NCBI GenBank assembly: GCA_964653595.1
Contig: CAZZHH010000106.1
Span: 1-5,362 of the forward strand
Length of the DNA: 5,362 nucleotides
Source: JBAXTE01 sp964653595
GTDB taxonomy: Bacteria; Bacteroidota; Bacteroidia; Bacteroidales; WCHB1-69
Direction: 5' to 3'
Of the stretch, positions 1 through 5,362 are shown piece after piece. Both the position numbers and the translations under genes were made by a program. Under the pieces are notes generated by a model, which was not told where the DNA came from, did not search any database, and saw only the letters and a program-made list of their open reading frames with translations. Each line of letters opens with the position of its first letter. Positions within the stretch are counted from its first letter, which is position 1.

Positions 1-47
1 TCTTTTCATTCATTTTATTAGTCATTCCGCAGTGTCTTTTTAATGTT

Positions 48-182
48 GCCTAACGTCTCGCAGCTTGGCATTGTAGCGGGATTTTGAAATACTACCCTGT
101 CAAACTAGCAACAAATTTAATTAAAAGTTTCAAACTTCCAAATTGGTTGTGAACCCCGCTATTATGCTAAGGTGCTGTTACC
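48..182. repeat. Large imperfect inverted repeat, attC-like element
   Basis: Two arms face each other across about 70 nt. Positions 60-83 and the reverse complement of 152-175 agree at 19 of 24 bases, sharing words such as CTT, GCAT and TAGCGGG. Outside them TAAC (51-54) pairs with GTTA (177-180), and inside them TTTGAAA (83-89) pairs with TTTCAAA (128-134). The left end, GCCTAAC at 48-54, fits the integron attC outer box RYYYAAC, and the total length of about 135 nt is within the attC range. The right end reads GTTACCG, which does not fit the matching GTTRRRY box, and no integrase is in the window. The fold is directly visible. Its identity as a decayed attC site, or as a lineage-specific dispersed palindrome of Bacteroidota, is inference. 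Confidence 0.6.
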
Positions 183-270
183 GCCTGGTGTTCTTTTCTT
201 CAAGGCTAGTAAACCATTGTCGTTATTCAGTCTCTGTGTCATTGTCACAAACAACTTTTCTGTCTGTGTC

Positions 271-284
271 GGCTCGTGTGTCGG
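271..284 (+). repeat. Spacer repeat word, copy 1 (GGCTCGTGTGTCGG)
   Basis: This 14-base word recurs exactly at 966-979, on the far side of the HU gene. A 10-base version (GGCTCGTGTG) is also present at 384-393. A 14-base exact repeat is unlikely by chance in two AT-rich spacers of this length, so it probably reflects a dispersed intergenic repeat family or a local duplication that has since diverged. No function can be assigned. Confidence 0.5.
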
Positions 285-286
285 CG

Positions 287-300
287 TTTTTTTTTTTTTT
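287..300 (+). repeat. Homopolymer run of 14 T
   Basis: Fourteen consecutive T residues follow GTCGGCG. There is no stable GC stem immediately before them, so this is not a convincing terminator. It lies far from any start codon (HU begins at 546), so control by slippage is not indicated. The exact length is prone to sequencing error. Confidence 0.7.
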
Positions 301-480
301 AAGGGCAGGCAAATTTTTTAAAACAATTTTTTCTCTGTGCGTTGGCTTTGCAAGCTCTTTGACAAAGCTTTGGTTATAGCGTTGGCTCGTGTGGCTTTGG
401 CAATGTGCTTGCAAATGCGTTGGCTTATTGCAAAGTTAGTTATATTTTCTTTTTCAAAATCTTTTTCTTAAAAATGTTCG

Positions 481-488
481 TATATTTG
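481..488 (+). promoter_or_regulatory. Candidate Bacteroidota -7 promoter box for HU
   Basis: TATATTTG matches the Bacteroidota sigma-factor -7 consensus TAnnTTTG exactly. It sits 57 nt upstream of the first HU ATG, which would give a leader of about 50 nt. No good -33 element (TTG/TTTG) is found about 19-21 nt further upstream, where the sequence is CAAAATCTTT. The assignment rests on the -7 box and its position alone. Confidence 0.45.
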
Positions 489-545
489 CTTTCTATCTGT
501 GTCAGAACAAATTGAAAACGAACTGAATTTATTTACTTTAAAACA

Positions 546-833
546 ATGACAATTATGAGCATGAACAAACCAGAATTAGTTACTTGGATTGCTAAGAGAG
601 GCAACATTAGCAAAACTGAAGCTAAAAACGCATTAGAATTAACCATAGGAGCAATAAGCGAAGCTCTAAAAGCTGGTGAAAGTATTACACTTATTGGTTT
701 TGGCACTTTTAAAATTGTTGATATTGCTGAACGTACTGGAAGAAACCCACAAACAGGTGAAAAAATTCAAATTAAAGCAAAAAAAGTTGTAAAATTTAAA
801 CCGGGTAATGACTTATCTGGACTAGTTAAATAA
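546..833 (+). CDS. HU-family nucleoid-associated DNA-binding protein
   Basis: This small basic protein of the HU/IHF family acts as a dimer that bends and compacts DNA in the nucleoid. It has the N-terminal helical dimerisation region (MNKPEL onward), the signature GFGTF at residues 51-55, and the beta-arm motif GRNPQTGE around residues 65-72, whose proline (Pro68) intercalates into the DNA minor groove in this family. The Lys-rich stretch IKAKKVVKFKPG follows. Three in-frame ATGs are possible (546, 555, 561). The one at 561 gives 90 residues, the classical HU length, and begins MNKPEL as HU proteins usually do, so the true start may be 561. No Shine-Dalgarno sequence separates the options. 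A -7-like box precedes the gene and a strong terminator follows it, so it appears monocistronic. It converges on the SIR2-Argonaute operon and is unlikely to be part of it. Confidence 0.96.
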   Translation: MTIMSMNKPELVTWIAKRGNISKTEAKNALELTIGAISEALKAGESITLIGFGTFKIVDIAERTGRNPQTGEKIQIKAKKVVKFKPGNDLSGLVK

Positions 834-857
834 TATCAATGAAAGCGCGAATAAATT

Positions 858-882
858 GGCTCCGGAAACGGGGCTTTTTTTT
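858..882 (+). terminator. Intrinsic terminator after HU
   Basis: The stem GCTCCG (859-864) pairs with CGGGGC (869-874) through six pairs, one of them a T-G wobble, closed by a GAAA tetraloop of the very stable GNRA type. Eight T residues follow directly (875-882). The element starts 24 nt after the HU stop codon and is oriented to end HU transcription. On the opposite strand the stem is not followed by a U-tract, so it should not serve the convergent SIR2 operon well. Confidence 0.9.
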
Positions 883-965
883 ATCATGTATATTTAATTT
901 CAAAATGCAAAGCTAAAAGTCAAGGGTGGGAGGAAAGTTTGGCTCTTTGACTTTTGCGAAGTTTT

Positions 966-979
966 GGCTCGTGTGTCGG
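966..979 (+). repeat. Spacer repeat word, copy 2 (GGCTCGTGTGTCGG)
   Basis: This is an exact second copy of the word at 271-284. It is followed 6 nt later by GGCAATGTGC (986-995). That second word also occurs at 399-408, 5 nt after the shorter GGCTCGTGTG copy at 384-393. The paired order of the two words in both spacers suggests a shared, diverged repeat unit rather than chance. Confidence 0.5.
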
Positions 980-1126
980 GCAAAAGGCAATGTGCCAAAT
1001 GTGGGTAGGCAAAATCTAAAAGATTATTTTTATTTTCGCTGTTACCCCAGAAAATGAGTGATGATTTTAAGCTCTTTTGCAAACTATGGTCTGCGTTTGG
1101 GCTTGAAGCGGTTTGCAAATGTGCTT

Positions 1127-1138
1127 ACACTCGAGTGT
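1127..1138. repeat. Perfect 12-bp palindrome after SIR2
   Basis: ACACTCGAGTGT is a perfect palindrome six bases downstream of the SIR2 stop codon on the - strand. As RNA it could only form a 4-bp stem, and no U-tract follows in the direction of SIR2 transcription, so it is a poor terminator. It could be a protein-binding site or chance. Confidence 0.4.
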
Positions 1139-1144
1139 CGGGAA

Positions 1145-2431
1145 TTAAAATGGGTGTTCATCAGCTCTTTTACTTTCATATTCATTAATTAATTTTGTGA
1201 ACATGTCACCACCATTTTCAAAATACTTATTTAAGAAATCTTTAGTTCCAACAGGCAGAAATTCTAAGGATTCAGCATTTATTTGCTTTATATTAAATTC
1301 AGGTAATTCTGAATAAAATGAATTTTTCTGAATGTCTTCAATGTAGTCTGCTAGATTTTTGTCAGACACACCAATGGGATATTGTATTCTCAAAAAATCA
1401 TCTTTAGTTTTAAGTTGATTGCCATTTTCTGTTTTAATTTTTAGCTGATCAGGTCCAAATACAGGGTTTATAATAATCAACTTTTTTGAAGTGCCTTTTA
1501 CTGCATCTATAAGTAGATTGTTAATATATGGATCAAAAAAACTATAGCCGATTACAAATATATAACTTCTTTCTCTAAGCTTTTTTTGGAAATGTTGTAT
1601 CAAAGTAAAGAATGGTTCTACAGAAAATGTTTTAGTGCCTTGACCAAATATTAAATATGGTGAATGTTCTTCCTCAATGTGTCCTTTTTCTTGTTCGTTT
1701 AAATTCTCTTCTTCTTTAAAATCACCACTATCAAGTCTAACCCAATCAAGCGAACCATGAAGTTTATACAAATTAATCCTACCAAAATCATCAGGAATAT
1801 TTTCTTCTTCGAAACCAGTCCATACTCCACTAACAAAGCCTCTCCAAGGTTTATTATAATTCTCAGTAAAATAATTCTCTATTACCATATCATTGTTAAG
1901 AGAAAAAATATCCATTCTGAAAGATTCACTCGGAAAATGTTGGAAAAAGTCTTTTAGAGCTGATAAAAATGTGTAGTTATTTGGTTCTAACCATTCACGC
2001 AATAATTTAGATTTGATTTTCTTATCTAAAGAACTAAAGAGGGAATTGCCATATTTTTCTGAATCAGAAAGAGAATCAAATTCTGATTCTAAAAGAACGA
2101 GTTTATCTGCCCAATTACCAGTAATAGGATATGGCAAGAAATTTTCTCTATTCTTTACACGCCTTATTAATAATGCAAGTTCCTCAATGTTTGGAGTAAA
2201 CTTGAAATTTTCGGCTGTTTCAAGTGTTCGCCATTCACTATGATATTCAAGGCAAGAAAGCAGAAACTTTAACGCCTCTTTTTCTGGCTTGTTAAAGGTT
2301 TCATCGTTTTTACTACTAATTTTTCGTTTAATGTCTTCCAACATGCCAGAGGACAGTTTACAGCCTGAATCATATGACGCACCTGCACCAAAGAAGAAAA
2401 GACTTTTATTTATTGCATCAGTTATGTTCAT
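1145..2431 (-). CDS. SIR2-domain protein, putative NADase effector of the Argonaute
   Basis: This 428-residue protein has a SIR2 (SIR2_2-like) fold, the family used by bacterial defence systems to hydrolyse NAD+. Visible motifs in order are the NAD-binding FFFGAGAS (12-19), SLNND (177-181) in the place of the usual TLNYD with Asn179 and Asp181 kept, LYKLHGSLDW (221-230) with the catalytic-type His225, and VIGYSFFDPYIN (293-304), the second NAD-pocket motif. The roughly 160 residues between the first two motifs are probably the helical insertion common in defence SIR2 domains. A Glu-rich segment lies at about 236-256. After about residue 325 only some 100 residues remain, too few for the APAZ domain of SIR2-APAZ/short-Ago pairs. 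There is no signal peptide or membrane segment, so it is presumably cytosolic. It starts 3 nt after the Argonaute stop codon, implying co-transcription and probably coupled translation. Inferred role: NAD+ depletion triggered by the Argonaute. NADase activity rather than deacetylation is inferred from family and context. Confidence 0.93.
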   Translation of the reverse strand: MNITDAINKSLFFFGAGASYDSGCKLSSGMLEDIKRKISSKNDETFNKPEKEALKFLLSCLEYHSEWRTLETAENFKFTPNIEELALLIRRVKNRENFLPYPITGNWADKLVLLESEFDSLSDSEKYGNSLFSSLDKKIKSKLLREWLEPNNYTFLSALKDFFQHFPSESFRMDIFSLNNDMVIENYFTENYNKPWRGFVSGVWTGFEEENIPDDFGRINLYKLHGSLDWVRLDSGDFKEEENLNEQEKGHIEEEHSPYLIFGQGTKTFSVEPFFTLIQHFQKKLRERSYIFVIGYSFFDPYINNLLIDAVKGTSKKLIIINPVFGPDQLKIKTENGNQLKTKDDFLRIQYPIGVSDKNLADYIEDIQKNSFYSELPEFNIKQINAESLEFLPVGTKDFLNKYFENGGDMFTKLINEYESKRADEHPF

Positions 2432-2434
2432 AGC

Positions 2435-4453
2435 TTATAAAAACCAAGGTGTGTTATTTACTGTTTCATTATTCGGCAAAACACCATTGTAATTCGCAGT
2501 AAACTCAGCAATCAGCTTAGCATATATTGTTGTTGAAGGTTGGCTTCTTTGTTTCAAGCCTTTCCAATATAATCTTGAGAACTCATATACTTGACTTATT
2601 AAGTCCCTATGTGAAAAGCCGCCAGTGTCAGCGAAGTGGATTGCTATTTTGATAGGTAATTCTTCTGCCACACTTCTTAAAGGATTCTTCTGATAACGTG
2701 TGTTATTGAAAAGAAGATATTCTGTATTGCTAACCCTTACATATGTGCCACTTTCAGGCATACCCAGTTCAAAATCTTTATCAAAACAAATGTCCATTTG
2801 AGATTTACTGTCATTGATTTCAACAATTGCAAATGGAATATTTAGTCTTAATTCCCTTTGAATTAGGTCTTCAATTGATTTTTGCTCTCTTCCACTTTGA
2901 GGTTTATAATAGTGAATTACCAATCTTTCGGGTGGTGATTCTTTTTGACTTAAATATTGTTCTATTGCAGATTTTAAATTACTAACTAGGGCTGTTTCAG
3001 AATTTGTTTCAGGGAAACCAAATGTTTTGCCAAGCTGCCCATCGTTTGAAAAAAACACAGCACTACCAATGAACTGCTTTTCTCCTAAAGTTTTTTGATT
3101 GAAGCCAACTACTAATTCATCTATTTTTTTTGTTTTTAAACGCCAAGGTATACCGCCAAGCTTTGCCAAAATACCAATGGAAATATTTGGTAAAAAGTAA
3201 TGAAAACTACCTGAATGGATATTTTTATCCTGAATAAACTGGGTTGGTATTCCCTTTTCTAGAAATTTTCTTTTTATGGTAAAATAGGCTGGATTTTCAT
3301 CTTCATCAATTTCTTCTTTCTCTTGACTGCTATTAGGGTTTATCACTATTGTAAACAAATCACTATAATAGTCATTAGGTAGATTTTCTGAAAGAAAATT
3401 ATCGATTTTATTTTTTAAATCATCTATGCCGTCATATTGTAGTTTTAAATCTGACAATCTTATAGGAATGCCCACATAACTCCATAATCCAGGAAAATGC
3501 TTTAACCCATTTTTTAAATAAAGATAAAGTTGGTTCGCATCTCTACTATTCTCATAAACAAAAATAAATTTTACATCTGTTGCTTTTGGTGAAGCTTTAT
3601 AAATACCATAGTCACGCATCCCAGTAACTGCGTTTATATCAGTCTTTTCTTTGCCGAAAAGCATTAGATTTTCGTTGACATTTACCTTGTTTAAATCTGT
3701 TTGTTCGACATTTTTTAATCCACCTGCTTCAATTTTAAAATTGTCTTTGTTAAGGACTAATAAATGGTTATTATAGAATGTTATCAATTGATTGTATAAA
3801 TACTTAAAGTTTAATTTTCTTGGTTCACTATTTAAACCTAGCTCTTTTCGTTTGGTACTGTTTGCAATAATTCTGCAATTATTGACATCTTTCTGACAAC
3901 CAAGAGGTTTAATGAAATTATCTTTAGAATCAATAATTCTAATCTTATCATTGTGCTCAAAATTACATTTATGATTGCTTATTAATGTTTTTTCACTACC
4001 AATATTGAACGCAATTTCCCTTCTAGAAGGACGAACTAATAAATCGTATCTTCTATAAATACTCCAATCATTATTGAAGTCATCAATTTTCTCATAAACA
4101 CTAAGGTCGTTGCCTTTTGGAAAGGGTTCAACAATAAAGTTTCTCTCTTTGAAAAAATTTATTAATTGTTCTCGAACGAACTTGGCTTTGAAATATTTAA
4201 AAGGATAACTCTCAGACTTGAGAGTAAAATAGTCATTGCTAGTTGGTTGGGTGAAACTGTAATAAATATAATCTTCATCTTTCAATTCTTTTGTCCACTC
4301 TAAAAGGTGATCGTCTTTCAATTGATTTGCAATGCGTTGCTTAAAATGCAAAAATTGCATTCTAAAAATCAAATTGTCAACTTTTGAAAAGTAAAGATTA
4401 GGATAAGTCGCTGACAAAATATAATTTACTCTATTTATGATAAGATTTGTCAT
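2435..4453 (-). CDS. ago: Long prokaryotic Argonaute with catalytically inactive PIWI domain
   Basis: This 672-residue nucleic-acid-guided protein belongs to the Argonaute family. Residues 1 to about 290 are the N/L1/PAZ-like/L2 half, including a typical strand segment RYDLLVRPSRREIAF (135-149). MID follows from about 293, and PIWI runs from about 440 to the end. The MID pocket for a guide 5' phosphate looks intact: Tyr390 and Lys394 (YFTIK), Gln405 (GIPTQ) and Lys431 (ILAKLGGIPW). In PIWI the first catalytic Asp is Asn452 (VVGFN), the second is Tyr516 (VIHYYK), and the final Asp/His is Lys646 (IYAKLIA). Only a Glu near 482-486 could still match the glutamate finger. It should therefore bind but not cut targets. 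The C-terminus, TPWFL, has the hydrophobic end that Argonautes tuck into MID. An acidic stretch (378-386) just before Tyr390 is unusual. The gene lies 10 nt after the methyltransferase and 3 nt before sir2. It best fits the long-B class with a SIR2 partner. Whether the N-terminal half has a full PAZ cannot be judged here. Confidence 0.96.
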   Translation of the reverse strand: MTNLIINRVNYILSATYPNLYFSKVDNLIFRMQFLHFKQRIANQLKDDHLLEWTKELKDEDYIYYSFTQPTSNDYFTLKSESYPFKYFKAKFVREQLINFFKERNFIVEPFPKGNDLSVYEKIDDFNNDWSIYRRYDLLVRPSRREIAFNIGSEKTLISNHKCNFEHNDKIRIIDSKDNFIKPLGCQKDVNNCRIIANSTKRKELGLNSEPRKLNFKYLYNQLITFYNNHLLVLNKDNFKIEAGGLKNVEQTDLNKVNVNENLMLFGKEKTDINAVTGMRDYGIYKASPKATDVKFIFVYENSRDANQLYLYLKNGLKHFPGLWSYVGIPIRLSDLKLQYDGIDDLKNKIDNFLSENLPNDYYSDLFTIVINPNSSQEKEEIDEDENPAYFTIKRKFLEKGIPTQFIQDKNIHSGSFHYFLPNISIGILAKLGGIPWRLKTKKIDELVVGFNQKTLGEKQFIGSAVFFSNDGQLGKTFGFPETNSETALVSNLKSAIEQYLSQKESPPERLVIHYYKPQSGREQKSIEDLIQRELRLNIPFAIVEINDSKSQMDICFDKDFELGMPESGTYVRVSNTEYLLFNNTRYQKNPLRSVAEELPIKIAIHFADTGGFSHRDLISQVYEFSRLYWKGLKQRSQPSTTIYAKLIAEFTANYNGVLPNNETVNNTPWFL

Positions 4454-4463
4454 AATGTGCTTT

Positions 4464-5362
4464 TTAAAACGCTTTAAATTTATCTCCTAAATAATGTTTC
4501 AGATTCCATTTTTTTGTTGTGTCTAAAGCACGTTCAAGGCAGATGAAATTTTTATCAGTATTTTGCTTGAAATATTCAACAGTATCACTTAACATAAATT
4601 CATCCAAGCAAATTAGAGCTTCTTTCTCATCATCATTTACAATTTCAATCGTTTGAGTATAACTCCCTGTTAATCCTTCTCTGTTGCCTTTAATTTCTCT
4701 GTATGATTTAACTCTGTAGTTAAGTGTGAAACCGTTTTTAAGCAATATTTCTGTAATCAATTCATTTCTATTAAAAACTGTTATGAGTTGTGCTTCTTTT
4801 TCGGAAATATATTTTTTTAATAACTCAATATTTTCTTCTGAAGTTTTTTCTGGGTCAGGGGCAAACTCAACTCTAGGGAAGTTTGATTTTACAAGTTTAA
4901 ACACTTTAAAGCCTAAGTTTTTTATACTTTCATCTTCCTTGCCATTCGTAAATAAGTCGGGTTGTTTATTTTTCTTATCTTCAACAATTGCCTCAACCAC
5001 TCTTTTGTTCCTTTCTATAGTAATGTCGCTGATTTTGTGTAATCCTAATTCTATAGCTCTTATTCCTGTGTCTGTCTTTTCGTTTACTTTTTCGGGTAAT
5101 TGAACTAATATAAATTTTCTATGAGAGTTATCTTCTTCATTAAGTTCTAAAACTGCTTGACCTGTTGAGCCAGAACCTGCAAAAAAGTCAAGAATTATAT
5201 CACCATTGTATTCACAAGATTTAATAATGTTTTTAATAATGTCTATATTTTTAGGGAAGTCAAAAAGTCCATCAATTTCTTTGGTGGCTTTTGATGCAAA
5301 TAAGTCTGACCAGTTTGTATTTCTTAAAATTCCATTTGATGGTGGTATCCAATGGTCAACGC
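4464..5362 (-). CDS. mod: Type III-like (Mod) DNA methyltransferase, C-terminal part
   Basis: The reading frame is open from the right window edge to a TAA at 4464-4466, giving 298 visible residues. The gene starts outside the window. The visible part begins VDHWIPPSNG and carries NTNWSDLFAS (visible residues 14-23), then the SAM-binding motif LDFFAGSGSTGQAV (57-70), the FxGxG motif of amino-methyltransferases. In this beta-type order the catalytic DPPY motif comes earlier in the protein and so is not visible. Such enzymes methylate adenine at N6 and, in type III restriction, also supply target recognition. The remaining C-terminal 200 residues are Lys/Glu-rich, as in Mod proteins. A shorter start at a GTG (5000) is possible on paper but would remove the SAM motif, so it is rejected. 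A res gene normally follows mod. Here ago follows after 10 nt. The gene could be type III mod with res elsewhere, or an orphan methylase. Confidence 0.88.
   Translation of the reverse strand, partial: VDHWIPPSNGILRNTNWSDLFASKATKEIDGLFDFPKNIDIIKNIIKSCEYNGDIILDFFAGSGSTGQAVLELNEEDNSHRKFILVQLPEKVNEKTDTGIRAIELGLHKISDITIERNKRVVEAIVEDKKNKQPDLFTNGKEDESIKNLGFKVFKLVKSNFPRVEFAPDPEKTSEENIELLKKYISEKEAQLITVFNRNELITEILLKNGFTLNYRVKSYREIKGNREGLTGSYTQTIEIVNDDEKEALICLDEFMLSDTVEYFKQNTDKNFICLERALDTTKKWNLKHYLGDKFKAF

Larger units (their letters stand above)
183..480. other. G/T-rich intergenic spacer with short repeats
   Basis: No credible gene is seen here on either strand. Open frames in it translate to low-complexity Ser/Phe/Leu-rich or Lys/Asp-rich strings with no family resemblance. 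The top strand is rich in G and T and repeats short words: GGCTCGTGTG at 271-280 and 384-393, GTGTCGG at 266-272 and 278-284, and GCGTTGGCT-like words near 340, 380 and 417. A run of 14 T occupies 287-300, and a small hairpin-forming segment lies at 352-370 (AAGC with GCTT). The same vocabulary returns on the other side of the HU gene. Confidence 0.6.
883..1144. other. Intergenic spacer between convergent HU and SIR2 genes
   Basis: No credible gene is seen here. A 72-codon open frame on the - strand has no recognisable family and a composition typical of this spacer. The segment shares words with the spacer left of HU: the 14-base repeat at 966-979, GGCAATGTGC at 986-995 (also at 399-408), and GTGTCGGG at 973-980 and again at 1135-1142. 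Apart from the small palindrome at 1127-1138, no clear terminator for the leftward operon is visible. Confidence 0.6.

Noticed and set aside
271..300. GTCGGCG followed by 14 T as a terminator
   Set aside because: No self-complementary GC stem precedes the T-run on the top strand.
143..379. 78-codon open frame on the + strand
   Set aside because: It overlaps the attC-like palindrome and the T-run, translates to low-complexity Ser/Phe/Leu sequence and matches no family by eye.
546..833. HU as a member of the Argonaute defence system
   Set aside because: It is on the opposite strand, has its own promoter-like box and terminator, and looks like an ordinary HU protein. Proximity alone is not support.
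900..1118. 72-codon open frame on the - strand downstream of sir2
   Set aside because: It lies in repeat-word spacer, has no recognisable motif or initiation signal, and its composition follows the spacer.
266..1142. CRISPR array from the repeated GTGTCGG/GGCTCGTGTG words
   Set aside because: The words are only 7-14 bases long, irregularly spaced and interrupted by the HU gene, with no repeat-spacer periodicity.
4464..5000. A separate 178-aa protein starting at GTG 5000
   Set aside because: The same frame is open to the window edge and includes the DFFAGSGSTG SAM motif, so this is the tail of a longer methyltransferase.
4726..5103. 125-codon + strand open frame over the methyltransferase
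   Set aside because: It is a shadow of the methyltransferase gene on the other strand. Its hydrophobic look comes from the complement of Lys/Glu-rich coding.

Overview
The window looks like chromosomal DNA of a Bacteroidota bacterium. It is AT-rich, the genes lack clear Shine-Dalgarno sequences, an HU-family gene is preceded by a TAnnTTTG-type -7 box, and the proteins read as Bacteroidota-like. The genus cannot be named from the sequence.

Layout. Positions 1-545 hold no credible gene. They contain a large imperfect inverted repeat (about 48-182) that resembles an integron attC site, followed by G/T-rich spacer with short repeated words and a 14-T run. An HU-family DNA-binding protein lies on the + strand (546-833) and ends in a clear intrinsic terminator with a GAAA tetraloop (858-882). 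A second G/T-rich spacer (883-1144) shares words with the first. From there to the right edge every gene is on the - strand. In transcription order these are the C-terminal part of a type III-like (Mod) DNA methyltransferase cut by the window edge (5362-4464), a 672-residue prokaryotic Argonaute (4453-2435), and a 428-residue SIR2-domain protein (2431-1145). The gaps are 10 nt and 3 nt, so the three genes are very probably one operon. It converges on HU.

How the genes may work together. The Argonaute keeps the four residues expected for binding a guide 5' phosphate. At three of its four catalytic PIWI positions it carries Asn, Tyr and Lys, so it should bind guide and target without cutting. 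The SIR2 protein keeps the NAD-binding and catalytic motifs, so it is the likely effector, consuming NAD+ when the Argonaute recognises invading nucleic acid and stopping the infected cell. The Argonaute is long and the SIR2 partner has no room for an APAZ domain. This fits the inactive long-B Argonaute plus SIR2 type of abortive-infection pair (bAgo/BPAS) better than the short SIR2-APAZ/Ago (SPARSA) type.

The least expected feature is the methyltransferase gene directly upstream. In a standard type III restriction system a res helicase-nuclease gene would follow mod, but here ago and sir2 do, and the gene after sir2 is HU on the other strand. Either mod is an orphan or associated methylase, or res lies outside the window. 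Whether the methylase takes part in the Argonaute system is open.
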